Positions 17,433-27,769 are shown, numbered from the stretch's first letter. The stretch: 64,000 nt of DNA from Spirosoma aureum (GCF_011604685.1 NZ_CP050063.1:4858501-4922500), one strand, 5' to 3'. Translations and numbers: made by a program. The notes: generated from the letters alone by a model not told the origin.

Positions 17433-18527
17433 ATGAAGCATACCGATTATCGTGACTATAGTGTTGATGAGCTAACGCGGGACGACTACTTCCGGCATTG
17501 GGTAATCGATCACAACCGACAGAGTGAGGCATTCTGGCTGGAGTGGCTGGATCAAAACCCCGACTGTGCCGACAAAGTGCAGCTGGCCAGGGCGTTTTTG
17601 CAGGCACTGGCCGAAAAAGATACCGCACTGGCTCCATCGGAACTCGGCCAGATCGTGGCGAACATCCTCCAGGCAGGCCAGCCGACGCTGGTTCCGCTCT
17701 GGCGCAGGGCGGCATTCCGGCTGGCGGCCTCGGTACTGCTTCTGCTCGGCCTGGGTTTTATCGCATTCAGATACGTCAGCAGACAGACCGATCCACTGGG
17801 TGCCTCTCTGGCAGAACTCAGCCCGGCACTGGCCAGCGCTTCCATTGAGACCGTTAATACCACCAGTCGCCCCCAGACGATCCGGCTCCAGGACAGCAGT
17901 ACCGTACTGCTGTACCCCAAAGCTATGCTACGCTATTCGAAACAGATCGCTCCCGACCGGCGGGAAGTGTACCTGAGCGGCAAAGCGTTCTTTTCCATCA
18001 CTAAAAACCCAAAAAAACCTTTCTGGGTCTTTACCGATCAGATTTCGACCCAGGTATTGGGAACGAGTTTTCTGGTGAACAGCACGGCCAGCGACGCGAA
18101 AGTCGAAGTACGAACGGGTCGGGTGTCGGTCTACATGCGAACTGATGTTCGCCGGGACCGGCTGGCCGGAAAAAATGAATCCGCAGGCATGGTGCTGACC
18201 CCAAACCAGCAGGTTGCTTTTTCGAGCATCGACAAACGCCTGGTCAAATCAATCGTCGAACAGCCGGTTACGCTGCATGAATCGCCATCGAATGACTACA
18301 TTTTCGACGAAACGCCTATCAGTCAGGTATTTGAGTTGCTCGAACGAAATTATGGGTTAACGTTCATTTACGATGCCCCCAGCCTGAAAGAATGCTATCT
18401 GACGGCGAATCTGGCCAACGAATCGCTGTTTGACAAATTGAACCTGATCTGCAAAATTACCCGCTCATCATATGAACTGGTCGACGGGCAAATCGTTATT
18501 CATAGCCAGGGATGTGACAATAAATAG
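17433..18527 (+). CDS. FecR-type anti-sigma factor
   Basis: 364 residues. The N-terminal cytoplasmic part (about 1-85) should hold the sigma factor, a membrane segment follows (AAFRLAASVLLLLGLGFIAF, about 91-110), and the periplasmic FecR domain starts near 140 (RLQDSSTVLLYPKAMLRYSK, EVYLSGKAFFSITKN, LGTSFLVNS). The C-terminal DUF4974-like domain (ISQVFELLERNYGLTFIYD) contacts the STN domain of the SusC partner. It relays substrate binding at the outer membrane to the sigma factor in the cytoplasm. Gene position between sigma factor and susC supports this. Confidence 0.93.
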   Translation: MKHTDYRDYSVDELTRDDYFRHWVIDHNRQSEAFWLEWLDQNPDCADKVQLARAFLQALAEKDTALAPSELGQIVANILQAGQPTLVPLWRRAAFRLAASVLLLLGLGFIAFRYVSRQTDPLGASLAELSPALASASIETVNTTSRPQTIRLQDSSTVLLYPKAMLRYSKQIAPDRREVYLSGKAFFSITKNPKKPFWVFTDQISTQVLGTSFLVNSTASDAKVEVRTGRVSVYMRTDVRRDRLAGKNESAGMVLTPNQQVAFSSIDKRLVKSIVEQPVTLHESPSNDYIFDETPISQVFELLERNYGLTFIYDAPSLKECYLTANLANESLFDKLNLICKITRSSYELVDGQIVIHSQGCDNK

Positions 18528-18639
18528 GTATATCTGGTAATCATTATCGGTACACTAAAAATTATTCTCAAAAAAATTACAAATAAATACAGTATCTGCG
18601 TACGCTTGCCGCTATCCATGAGCAAACCCCTACTTTCTC

Positions 18640-21600
18640 ATGGATAAACACGATACGAACCGTTTTTCCTGCCGGACGCTCATGAAACTATCGGTTATTC
18701 AGCTCCTGATGACCATCCTGTTTGTGGGTGCGACCTATGCGCATCATGCACATGGGCAGGAAATTCTTGATCAGCGTATAACCCTCAAAACGGAGACGAC
18801 CAACCTCAAGCGAGCCCTGGTGACGCTCGAACGAACAACCCATGTGCTGTTTGTCTACAACCCCCGCGAAATTCAGATCAATCAAAAAGTAACTCTTGAC
18901 GCTCGCTATGCGACGCTGAAAGAGGCCCTTACGGAATTGCTGACACCCCTGCACATTCAGTACGAAGTCTCAGGGAAACAAATCATGCTGTTTCGAAAAG
19001 ATGAAACGGACACGAAAACAATCCCCGATCTGGTCTTTCCCCTGCCGATGCTGGCTGATCTGACCATCAACGGGAAGGTTACGGACGAAAAGGGGGAAGG
19101 CTTGCCGGGCGTCAGTGTGCTGGTCAAAGGAACGCAGCGGGGTACGTCCACGAACACGAATGGAAACTATCAGATTGCCGTTCCGAACGAAGCGGCTGTG
19201 CTGGTTTTTAGCTTTGTCGGTTTTCAGCCGCAGGAAATCGAGGTGGGTAAGCGGGCAACGCTGAACGTTTCCCTCAAGACCGACAATAAAAATCTCGATG
19301 AGGTGGTCGTCGTTGGCTATGGCACCGTAAAAAAGTCGGACTTGACCGGTGCGGTTGCCAAAGTCGGCGAAGCGAATATCAAAGCCACCCCCATTCCCTC
19401 CCTCGACCGGGCCATGCAGGGCAGGGCCGCGGGTGTACAGGTCGTGACCAACTCGGCCCGGCCCGGTGGGAGCGCAACGATCCGGATCCGGGGGTCAGGG
19501 TCAGTCAATGCCAGCAACGACCCACTGTATGTGATCGACGGGTTTCCAACCGGCAACCTGAATTCGATCAATTCCGACGATATTGAATCGATTGAAGTGT
19601 TGAAAGATGCCTCGGCAACCGCCATCTACGGCTCCCGAGGGTCGAACGGGGTGGTCCTGGTCACCACAAAACGGGGCAGGGCCGGGAAAGCCGTTATCAG
19701 CTACGATGGCTACTACGGTATTCAAACTGTTCGGCATACGATTCCCCTGCTCAATGCCCGGCAATTTGCCGACTTCGTGAACGAAGCCCGTGTCAATGGG
19801 GGTGCCAAACCTTTTTTCGACGGGTCCACTCCCGATCAGCCCCTGCCTTCGGCGCTTGGGGAAGGTACCGACTGGCAACAGCAGATTTTCCAATCGGCCC
19901 CCATCCAGAATCACCAGCTTTCGGCCTCCGGGGGTTCCGACAAATCGCGTTATGCCGTTTCGTTTGGGTATTATAACCAACAGGGTATTATCCTCAACTC
20001 GAACTTTAAACGCTATACCCTTCGCGCCAACCTCGACAACAACCTGACCTCCAGGCTAAAAGTCGGGCTGACCACGCAGGGAGCCTATACCACCGGCAAC
20101 AACGCCAAAACAGATGTCGACGGCAACGGCGGTGGTGGTGTAACGAGTTCGGCCCTGAGTTATGCACCCACGTTTCCAACCTACAATCCCGACGGCAGCT
20201 ATTACAAAAATACGGGCGCCCTCAACGGCTATGGAGTCGATAACCCGCTGGCCGTCGCCAATGAGATCACGAACCCGAGCTCGACCATGCGTTTGCTGGC
20301 CAATTCCTACCTGGATTATACGATCATCGACGGCCTGAACTTCCGCACCAGTTTCGGAGCTGACCTTCAGAATACCAAATCCAACAGTTACCAGACCCGG
20401 CTGTCCCTGGCAGGTTCCAGCCTGGGCGGTGGGGCCAGTATCGAAACGGCTCAAAGCATCGGCTGGTTGAATGAGAATACGCTGAATTACACCCGGCAAC
20501 TGACGCCCAGGCATAGCCTGAACGCCTTACTGGGCTACACGATCCAGGGGCTGACAACGGAAGGGGTAATCACCAGAGCCAACACATTCAACGATGATTT
20601 TGCCCTGTTCAACAACCTCGGAGCCGGGTCGACCCTGGTAGCCCCAACATCGTCAGCCAACGACTGGCGGTTGATTTCCTACCTCGCCCGGATCAATTAT
20701 GGCTTCGATGATCGGTTTCTGCTGACGCTGACCGGTCGACGCGATGGGTCAAGCCGGTTCGGGCCGAATCAGAAATTCGGTTTCTTTCCATCGGGCGCAC
20801 TGGCCTGGAAACTGGCCAATGAGAAATGGATGAAGAATCTGGCGGTCGTTTCGGATGCCAAGCTGCGGCTCAGCTACGGGCTGTCGGGCAACCAGGAAAT
20901 TGGCAATTATCGCTACCTGGCCAATATCAGCTCAACCTCCTATATTCTGGGCGGAGCCCTGAACTCCGGTGCGACAACCTCCGGCGTGGCGAATCCGGAT
21001 CTGCGCTGGGAACGCAATGCGCAATTTGACGCGGGTTTAGATGTCGGCCTGTTCAACAACCGTGTTCAGCTGACGGCTGATTATTACATCAAAACCACGT
21101 CGGATCTGCTCTTCAACGTCGGCATTCCCACCTCGTCCGGCTTTACCAATACCCTTAAAAACATTGGCAGTGTGGAAAACAGGGGGCTTGAATTGTCCCT
21201 GAATACGATCAACATCGATAAAGGGGGTTTTCGCTGGACGTCGGAGTTCAACATCACCTTCAACCGGAATAAAATACTGACCCTGGATGGGCGCCAGCAA
21301 TTCACAACGGGGACCGATGCGGTTATTTTCGCCACCAGTATCAACCCGATTCTGCTCAAGGTCGGCAGTCCGCTGGGTAATTTTTACGGCCGTGTGGCCG
21401 ACGGTATTTTTCAGAGCCAGGCCGAAATCGACGCATCCGCGCAGAAAACAGCCCGGCCCGGTGACCTTCGCTACAAGGATCTCAATGGCGACGGTGTCAT
21501 TAACGATAATGACCGCGACATCATTGGTAATGCGAACCCCAAGCTCTTTGGTGGGTTCAACAATACCTTTTCGTTTAAGGGCTTCGACCTGAATATCTTC

Positions 21601-22032
21601 GTACAGGGCAATTCGGGCAACCAGATCCTGAATTACGGCACCTTCGATCTGCTGAACCTGACGGGGGGCAATAACCAGTCGGCCAGGGCGCTGGATCGCT
21701 GGACGCCCACGAATCCAAGCAATACGATTCCGCGGGCGAACAGTGCCGGTGGTTCACGAATTCTGTCGAGTTTTCAGGTGGAAGATGGCGCTTACCTGCG
21801 GGTCAAGAACATCTCACTCGGTTATAATCTTCCCAAAGCCGTTCTGACCCGGCTGGCGATCAGTTCGGCCAAGATTTACGTAACGGCTCAAAACTGGCTT
21901 ACGTTTACCAACTACACCGGCTATGATCCCGAGGTAAATCGCTACGGTAGCACATCCCTGAGTCAGGGGCTCGACTATGGCGGCTATCCGGCAGCCAAGA
22001 CCTTACTGGTTGGCTTAAACTTAAAGTTCTAA
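18640..22032 (+). CDS. SusC/RagA-family TonB-dependent receptor with STN domain
   Basis: 1130 residues. After a signal peptide comes an STN domain (about 50-125), the part that signals to FecR, then a carboxypeptidase-regulatory-like beta domain (about 140-215, GKVTDEKGEGLPGVSVLVKG), a plug domain (about 218-345) with DEVVVVGYGTVKK, PLYVIDGFP and ATAIYGSRGSNGVVLV, and a 22-strand barrel ending in the outer-membrane Phe (NLKF). It imports a ligand, usually an oligosaccharide, across the outer membrane with TonB energy and the SusD partner encoded 13 bases downstream. The substrate is not deducible, but the Tat-exported glycan-enzyme-like proteins downstream suggest a carbohydrate. Confidence 0.95.
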   Translation: MDKHDTNRFSCRTLMKLSVIQLLMTILFVGATYAHHAHGQEILDQRITLKTETTNLKRALVTLERTTHVLFVYNPREIQINQKVTLDARYATLKEALTELLTPLHIQYEVSGKQIMLFRKDETDTKTIPDLVFPLPMLADLTINGKVTDEKGEGLPGVSVLVKGTQRGTSTNTNGNYQIAVPNEAAVLVFSFVGFQPQEIEVGKRATLNVSLKTDNKNLDEVVVVGYGTVKKSDLTGAVAKVGEANIKATPIPSLDRAMQGRAAGVQVVTNSARPGGSATIRIRGSGSVNASNDPLYVIDGFPTGNLNSINSDDIESIEVLKDASATAIYGSRGSNGVVLVTTKRGRAGKAVISYDGYYGIQTVRHTIPLLNARQFADFVNEARVNGGAKPFFDGSTPDQPLPSALGEGTDWQQQIFQSAPIQNHQLSASGGSDKSRYAVSFGYYNQQGIILNSNFKRYTLRANLDNNLTSRLKVGLTTQGAYTTGNNAKTDVDGNGGGGVTSSALSYAPTFPTYNPDGSYYKNTGALNGYGVDNPLAVANEITNPSSTMRLLANSYLDYTIIDGLNFRTSFGADLQNTKSNSYQTRLSLAGSSLGGGASIETAQSIGWLNENTLNYTRQLTPRHSLNALLGYTIQGLTTEGVITRANTFNDDFALFNNLGAGSTLVAPTSSANDWRLISYLARINYGFDDRFLLTLTGRRDGSSRFGPNQKFGFFPSGALAWKLANEKWMKNLAVVSDAKLRLSYGLSGNQEIGNYRYLANISSTSYILGGALNSGATTSGVANPDLRWERNAQFDAGLDVGLFNNRVQLTADYYIKTTSDLLFNVGIPTSSGFTNTLKNIGSVENRGLELSLNTINIDKGGFRWTSEFNITFNRNKILTLDGRQQFTTGTDAVIFATSINPILLKVGSPLGNFYGRVADGIFQSQAEIDASAQKTARPGDLRYKDLNGDGVINDNDRDIIGNANPKLFGGFNNTFSFKGFDLNIFVQGNSGNQILNYGTFDLLNLTGGNNQSARALDRWTPTNPSNTIPRANSAGGSRILSSFQVEDGAYLRVKNISLGYNLPKAVLTRLAISSAKIYVTAQNWLTFTNYTGYDPEVNRYGSTSLSQGLDYGGYPAAKTLLVGLNLKF

Positions 22033-22045
22033 CCCCATCAAAGCC

Positions 22046-23482
22046 ATGAAATTCAAGCATATAGCTCCGCTGATGGTGCTCGTTCTGGCGGCTTGTGAAA
22101 AGCAGCTGGATCTGTCGCCGGTAACCAACCTCACCAATGTCACCTATTACAAAACAGCCGACGACGCCAAAGCGGCTCTGGGGGCCTGTTATTCGCAGAT
22201 TGGCGGCACCGATCCATTTCTGGACCTCGCAACCAGCGATGATGGCGTCCCGTTCCTGACCGGTTCGGCCGACCGGCCACTGCTGTGGCGTTACAACATC
22301 ACCCCGTCGAACACCTTCATTTCGAATTATGCCGGAGCTTATTCGGGGATCAACCGATCAAACATTGTGCTTGGCCGGTTGCCGGGCATTTCGATGGACG
22401 AGAGCCTGAAAAAACGGTACATCGCCGAGGCAAAATTTCTGCGGGCGCTTCATTACTTTAACCTCGTCCGGCTTTACGGCGATGTACCCATCGTGACGAC
22501 TGAAACAACCTCGCTCGATGGTCTGGCCGTTTCGCGTGATCCGGCAGAAAAGGTGTATGATCTGATTGAAGCGGACCTGAAAGAAGCTGAAAGCGTTTTG
22601 CCGAAAACCTACCCGGCCAGTGAGTCGGGGCGGGCTACGCAGGGAGCGGCCAAAGGGATTCTGGCCCGCGTCTATCTGACCCGAGCGGGTACCACGGTGG
22701 GTTCGCCCTATTGGGCACAGGCGGCTGCCAAAGCCAAAGAAGTCATGGAATTGGGCGTATATGAGCTCTATACCAATTTCGGCGATGCCTTTGCCATCTC
22801 GGCGCGGGGTGGGAAAGAGAACATTTTCGAGATCCAGAATCTGACGGATGTAAAAGGGCACACTTTAGGCCGGGGGTATGGCGTGCGCTCTGCTCCCATT
22901 TATCCGGGAACGGGTTCCGGCATTGCCCGCCCCTCCCCGAGTCTGTTCAACCTGTATTCGGATAAAGACACCCGGAAGGCCGTCACGTTCCTGACATCCT
23001 ACATCTACAATGGTGTGACCACGACGCTGTCCAGTACCGACCCCGATTTCACCAAAGCCATCGCCTTTCAGAAGCTGTGGGATAAACCGGCTAAAACCCT
23101 CGAAGGGACCAGCAATCCCATTCTTCGCTATTCGGACGTGCTGCTAATGTTTGCGGAAGCCACAAATGAAGCCAGTAATGGCCCGACGACGGATGCCTAC
23201 GCAGCGCTAAACAAGGTCCGGACCCGGGCGGGGCTGACGGCACTCTCGGGGCTGACGTACCCGCAATTCAAAGAAGCGGTCTGGCTCGAACGACGGCTGG
23301 AACTGACCTTTGAAAACAGCCGACGCTTCGATTTAATCCGAACGGGACGGTTGCTCGATGCCGTGAAGGCTGAGAACAGTTTCGCCCGCAATGCGACCAT
23401 TCAACCCTTTCACGTGCTGATGCCCATTCCGCAGACGGATATGGATGCCAACCCGAATCTGAAACAAAATCCAGGGTATTAA
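22046..23482 (+). CDS. SusD/RagB-family outer-membrane lipoprotein
   Basis: 478 residues. The lipoprotein signal ends at the Cys in VLAACEKQLDL. The TPR-like SusD core is recognisable (YIAEAKFLRALHYFNLVRLYGDVPIV; WLERRLELTFENSRRFDLIRTGR) and the end MPIPQTDMDANPNLKQNPGY is the typical SusD C-terminus. It caps the SusC barrel and binds the substrate at the cell surface. A strong palindrome (23487-23573) closes the operon. Confidence 0.95.
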   Translation: MKFKHIAPLMVLVLAACEKQLDLSPVTNLTNVTYYKTADDAKAALGACYSQIGGTDPFLDLATSDDGVPFLTGSADRPLLWRYNITPSNTFISNYAGAYSGINRSNIVLGRLPGISMDESLKKRYIAEAKFLRALHYFNLVRLYGDVPIVTTETTSLDGLAVSRDPAEKVYDLIEADLKEAESVLPKTYPASESGRATQGAAKGILARVYLTRAGTTVGSPYWAQAAAKAKEVMELGVYELYTNFGDAFAISARGGKENIFEIQNLTDVKGHTLGRGYGVRSAPIYPGTGSGIARPSPSLFNLYSDKDTRKAVTFLTSYIYNGVTTTLSSTDPDFTKAIAFQKLWDKPAKTLEGTSNPILRYSDVLLMFAEATNEASNGPTTDAYAALNKVRTRAGLTALSGLTYPQFKEAVWLERRLELTFENSRRFDLIRTGRLLDAVKAENSFARNATIQPFHVLMPIPQTDMDANPNLKQNPGY

Positions 23483-23486
23483 TGGT

Positions 23487-23573
23487 AGGTCTTTCGCTCA
23501 GAGCAGAGCCGTGCCACGGTTACTAATTATGTCAAGCAAACCGTGGCACGGCTCTGCTCTGAGCGAAAGACCT
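23487..23573. repeat. Perfect 34-bp palindrome with 19-base loop
   Basis: Arms at 23487-23520 and 23540-23573 are perfectly complementary over 34 bases and GC-rich (core GAGCAGAGCCGTGCCACGG); the loop is 23521-23539. No T-run follows on either strand, so it is unlike the other terminators in this window and more like a dispersed palindromic (REP-like) repeat. It may still end susD transcription or protect its 3' end. Confidence 0.75.
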
Positions 23574-23629
23574 CAATAGGTAAATAACATTCCGACGTTT
23601 ACGACCAATCGTTTTCACCACGCTCCTTT

Positions 23630-24919
23630 ATGACAAACCGTCGAGAGTTTCTTAAACAAACGCCTGCCCTGATCGGACTCCTGACGGGCATTCCGGCACT
23701 GGCCCAACCAACCGCAGCCGGACTGGCCGCTAAAAAATCCATCATTCTTCGCTCGTCCTGGCAAACGGTCAATATCGGCGATATTGGACATACGCCCGGT
23801 GTATTGACGCTGCTTGAAAAATACCTGCCGGATGTGCAGGTACGGTTATGGCCATCCAGCGTCGACAATGGGGTTGATGCGTTATTAAGCCGGCGGTTTC
23901 CGAACGTACCGATCATCAAAACACCCGATGAGATTGCCCTAGCCTTCAGGGAATGTGTCTTTCTGCTGCATGGGTCCGGGCCATCGCTGGTAGCCCGTAA
24001 GGATGTCGAGCGCTGGCACAAGGAAACAGGCAAACCCTTTGGTGTTTATGGCATTACGTTCCCAGGTGTCTACAGCCCTGACCCCAAAGCGGTCGTCACG
24101 GCTAATCCGCTGGATGTTGACCTACTGAACAAAGCCAGCTTCGCCCTTTTCCGGGACTCGATTTCCCTGGATTTTGCCAAAGCCAATGGGGTAAACAATG
24201 CCATCATGGAATTTTGTCCCGATGGGGCTTTTGCCGTGGATTTGCGCAATGACCAGGCGGCAACTGCCTTTATGAAAGAACACGGGCTGGAAGAAGGCAA
24301 GTTTCTGTGCGTTATACCCCGCACCCGTTTTACGCCGTACTGGGAGATCCCCAGCAAAAAAACACCCTTCGATGAAACCAGAAATGCCCGAAATCAGGCG
24401 ATGAAAGAACATGACAACGCTCCGCTTCGGGAAGCCATCATTGCCATTGTCCGGCAAACACCGATGAAAATTCTGATTTGCCCGGAAGACGAAACCCAGG
24501 TTAAACTGGGAAAAGAAATTCTGCTGGACAAACTGCCCGACGATGTTAAACCCAGAGTCGTCTGGCGCGACCGGTACTGGATTACCGATGAAGCGGTCAG
24601 CACGTACATCCGCTCGGCGGGCCTGTTCGGGCTGGAAATGCATTCGCCCATTATGTGCATCGGCAATGGCATTCCGGCTATTGTCGGCCGATTTGCCGAG
24701 CAAACCAGCAAGGGGGCCATGTGGCGGGATATTGGCCTCGGTGACTGGCTGTTCGATATGGACAACGAGCAGGATGTGGCCCGATACGTTCCGACTGTAC
24801 TGGCCATGGCCAAAGATCCGAAAGCCGCCAAATCGAAAGCGGCCAAAGGACGAAAATTCGTGGAACAGCGACAGCGGGAAACAATGGGTCTCCTCAAGAA
24901 AAACGTGACGCCACTCTAA
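23630..24919 (+). CDS. Tat-exported polysaccharide pyruvyl transferase-like protein
   Basis: 429 residues. A twin-arginine signal (NRREFLKQTPALIGLL) is followed by a domain of the polysaccharide pyruvyl transferase family: ILRSSWQTVNIGDIGHTPG near residue 40 (the family's N-terminal GN.GD motif), LLHGSGPSL, FGVYGITF, and near the end SAGLFGLEMHSPIMCIGNGIPAIV, the conserved region with a His. Known members transfer pyruvate from cytoplasmic phosphoenolpyruvate, which does not fit export, so the reaction here is open. It follows the susCD operon by 147 bases, and a paralogue starts 4 bases after its stop. Confidence 0.8.
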   Translation: MTNRREFLKQTPALIGLLTGIPALAQPTAAGLAAKKSIILRSSWQTVNIGDIGHTPGVLTLLEKYLPDVQVRLWPSSVDNGVDALLSRRFPNVPIIKTPDEIALAFRECVFLLHGSGPSLVARKDVERWHKETGKPFGVYGITFPGVYSPDPKAVVTANPLDVDLLNKASFALFRDSISLDFAKANGVNNAIMEFCPDGAFAVDLRNDQAATAFMKEHGLEEGKFLCVIPRTRFTPYWEIPSKKTPFDETRNARNQAMKEHDNAPLREAIIAIVRQTPMKILICPEDETQVKLGKEILLDKLPDDVKPRVVWRDRYWITDEAVSTYIRSAGLFGLEMHSPIMCIGNGIPAIVGRFAEQTSKGAMWRDIGLGDWLFDMDNEQDVARYVPTVLAMAKDPKAAKSKAAKGRKFVEQRQRETMGLLKKNVTPL

Positions 24920-24923
24920 GCCT

Positions 24924-26274
24924 ATGCCATCAAGACGGGATTTTATCAAGCAATCGGCCCTGTCCACCGCAGTAACGTTATGGCCCAACGAGAACCCCTT
25001 GCTCCCTTCGGTGAAGCCGCGTGTTACCCAAAAGGAGAACCCGGTCATTATCCTACGCTCCTCGTGGGGCGATGGTAATATTGGCGATCAGGGCCATACG
25101 CCCGGCACCATCCGGCTGCTGACGCAATCGATTCCCAACGCCGAAATTCTCCTGTGGCATACCGACCCGCGCCCAGAAACCGAAAAGCTTATCCATAAAA
25201 ACTTCCCGAAGGTGACAATCATCCGGGGGAAGTTTTACGAACCGGGAAAACCGTTCGACGGTGAGATTCGGGAAGCCTTTGAGCGAGCCGATCTGTTCCT
25301 GTTCAATTCGGGGATGGCCATGAATTTTGGGCTGTATGGCAAAGACTGGGCGGGGAATATGTCGAGCCTGACACCGTATATCTACTGCCGAAAATAATAT
25401 CCCGTTTGGCATTTACGGCCAGTCATTCGATCGGTTCGATTTCCCGTCCATGTATGCCTATCGAAATGTACTGAGTCAGGCTGCTTTTGTTTATTGTCGG
25501 GATGGTGAATCGCTTAAATTCCTGAAAGAAAACAAGTTCCGGACGCCCGTCCTTGAGTTCGGGCCGGATGGTTGTTTTGGGATCAATGTACGCGATGAAG
25601 AAAAGGGACTGGTGTATCTGAAAAAGTCGGGGCTCGAAACGCAGAAATTTCTGGCCGTTGTGATCCTGACCAACACGCCCTACGCCAACCGACGATCCAA
25701 TGCCATCGACCTCGTCAAATCGGTTGCTGAGCTACAGGAGCAGGACAACGAGCGGATGGCTAAAATTCGGGCGATGATCACCAACTGGGTGCGCGATACG
25801 GGGCTGAAGGTGCTGCTGGCTCCCGAGGTAATCAAAGAAATCGAAACCGCCAAAAGCTTCCTCTACGATCAGTTACCCGATGATGTAAAAGCGAATGTCG
25901 TCTGGCGGGATACGTTCTGGAATGTCGACGAGGCCATGTCCGTTTACGCCCGTGCGCACACTATTTTTGGGATGGAACCCCATTCGCTCATCATGGGACT
26001 AACCCTGGGCGTACCCATTCTACACGCCTGGCCACCCTCACACGGGCGAAAGGCATGGATGTTCCGCGACATTGGCTTACCCGACTGGCTCGTTCAGGTT
26101 GACGAATCGTCAGCCAACGACTGGACGAAGCAACTGCGGTTAATCCATCAGGATTATGCAGGAGCGAAGAAAAAAGTGGCGACCTCGATGGATTTTGTGC
26201 ACCAGCGGCAAGCCTCGACCATGCAGGTAATCGATAAAGCAATTCAGAATCGGCAAAAAACGAGCCGCCAATGA
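24924..26274 (+). pseudogene. Second Tat-exported pyruvyl transferase-like gene, frameshifted
   Basis: A paralogue of the preceding gene, split by a frameshift. Frame one runs 24924-25397 with a clear Tat signal (SRRDFIKQSALST) and ILRSSWGDGNIGDQGHTPG, then stops at YCRK. Frame two continues from about 25393 (NNIPFGIYGQSF) to 26274 and holds HTIFGMEPHSLIMGL and the C-terminus. Removing one A from the AAAA at 25391-25394 joins both into a 449-residue protein collinear with the 429-residue neighbour. Coding quality is good on both sides, so the break is recent, a sequencing error, or a switchable run. If it is real, only a truncated, probably inactive product is made. Confidence 0.8.
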
Positions 26275-26320
26275 CCGGTTAACTCCTTCTTTACTCTGTT
26301 TTTTGTTCAATAGAGTCCAT

Positions 26321-26356
26321 CACACAGAAACCGGGCGGCTGCCCGGTTTCTGTGTG
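26321..26356. terminator. Bidirectional hairpin terminator
   Basis: Perfect 16-bp stem CACACAGAAACCGGGC (26321-26336) with its complement (26341-26356) and a 4-base loop, lying between the convergent genes ending at 26274 and 26393. Confidence 0.75.
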
Positions 26357-26392
26357 TATAAACCAATCTCAGTTCATGCCGGTAAACGGCAC

Positions 26393-27736
26393 TTATAATT
26401 TGGGTTCCCAGCCTTTTTCATACTCACGACTCCACAGTTTCATGGCGTCCTTATCCTGAATATGGCCATTTTTCGAGTCAATTGCGAATGATTTATTGGT
26501 CCGGAAAGCAATGTTTGCCAGGTGGCAGAGCAGCGTACTCCGGGCTCCTTCTTCAATCGTCGAGTTCTGCTTCTCTTTCCCCCGGATTGCCTCGAAGAAA
26601 TTCTGGATATGCCGGGTGGTCATATCGCCACCACCGCCCAGGGCTGTTCCCGCTTCTGAGCCGGTCGCCTTACTATCCTTGATCATTTTGCCGTCGCGGT
26701 TAAACAGTTTATACCCGCCCCGATCGACATACACCGTGCCGTTGGTTCCATAAATAATGGTTCCCCGGTCGCTGCCGTATGTTTTGTGTCCGTTCCGGCT
26801 CTTGCCATCCCACTTGATGATTTTGTCGCCGGGGAAACGGAACGTCGCATCCATCGTGTCATAAACAGCCCAGCCATCTTCCGGGAAATACCGCTTGGCA
26901 GCCTCAACGGTCACATATTCCGGAAATTCTACCTGCAACGCCCAGCGGGCCACGTCGAGTTCGTGGGTGGCGTTATTACCACTTTCGGCCGTTCCGTAGA
27001 GCCAGCCATACCAGTGCCAGTTGTAATCCCAGGTATCGTGCGTGTAGTCAGTGCGGGGAGCTGGCCCCTGAAATAAATCCCAGTCGAGGCCATCCGGAAC
27101 GGGTGCTTTCTTTGGAATGGGGACTTCACCCCGGTTATTGGCATAGAATGCCACGGCTTTATAGGCCTTGCCAATCACCCCGTTGTGAATCTGGTTGACG
27201 ATGTCGATGGATTCCAGCGCCGAGCGTTGCTGGTTGCCCATCTGAACGACTTTATTGTATTTTTTCTGAAACTCGACTAGCAGTTCACCTTCGCGGGGAT
27301 TCTGACTGCACGGCTTTTCGACGTACACGTGCTTTCCGCCCTGGATGGCCAGCCAGGTGCCGGGGGCATGCCAGTGATCAGGCGTTGCATTGATGAGCAC
27401 ATCCACATTTTTATCGGCGATGACCTTCCGGATATCGTTTTCCAGCTTCGGTTTGTAGTCGATATGCTTCGAAAACTTCTGAAGTGCCGACTCCCGCTGT
27501 TTCTTCATCACATCGCAGAGGTACACCAGCTCGACATTACTGTTCTTTTTGGAGATCGGTTCGTAATAGGCCTCCAGCCGACGTCCCAATCCGGCAATGG
27601 CAACGTTCAGCCGCTCGTTGGCACCAATTATTTTAGCATAGCTCTTGGCCGACATGCCGGTTGCCAGTCCGCCAACGGTTAGCCCAGCCGTACTCAGGGC
27701 CGCTTTCTTGATAAACTCTCGTCTTGAATTTTCCAT
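26393..27736 (-). CDS. Tat-exported Gfo/Idh/MocA-family oxidoreductase
   Basis: 447 residues with a strong twin-arginine signal (SRREFIKKAALSTAGLTVGG). The Rossmann part contains VAIAGLGRRLEAYYEP and VLINATPDHWHAPGTWLAI, and EKPCSQNPREGELLVE is the family's EKP motif with the catalytic Lys region. The C-terminal part (NWHWYGWLYGTAESGNNATHELDVARWAL) is typical of exported Bacteroidetes members, which probably carry a pre-bound NAD(P) and act on sugars or glycosides in the periplasm. It precedes the isomerase-like gene's 3' side in a two-gene minus-strand operon (33 bases apart). Confidence 0.9.
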   Translation of the reverse strand: MENSRREFIKKAALSTAGLTVGGLATGMSAKSYAKIIGANERLNVAIAGLGRRLEAYYEPISKKNSNVELVYLCDVMKKQRESALQKFSKHIDYKPKLENDIRKVIADKNVDVLINATPDHWHAPGTWLAIQGGKHVYVEKPCSQNPREGELLVEFQKKYNKVVQMGNQQRSALESIDIVNQIHNGVIGKAYKAVAFYANNRGEVPIPKKAPVPDGLDWDLFQGPAPRTDYTHDTWDYNWHWYGWLYGTAESGNNATHELDVARWALQVEFPEYVTVEAAKRYFPEDGWAVYDTMDATFRFPGDKIIKWDGKSRNGHKTYGSDRGTIIYGTNGTVYVDRGGYKLFNRDGKMIKDSKATGSEAGTALGGGGDMTTRHIQNFFEAIRGKEKQNSTIEEGARSTLLCHLANIAFRTNKSFAIDSKNGHIQDKDAMKLWSREYEKGWEPKL

Positions 27737-27769
27737 TAATTACAGGTTGTTAGTCATTGGGCAAACTGG

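Noticed and set aside
24122..25048. Minus-strand open frame of 308 codons
   Set aside because: Antisense to the Tat-exported pyruvyl transferase-like gene; the product has no family features.
25391..25397. Programmed ribosomal frameshift in the second pyruvyl transferase-like gene
   Set aside because: The A-run is only four bases and no stimulatory hairpin is apparent just downstream; the intact paralogue has no such site.
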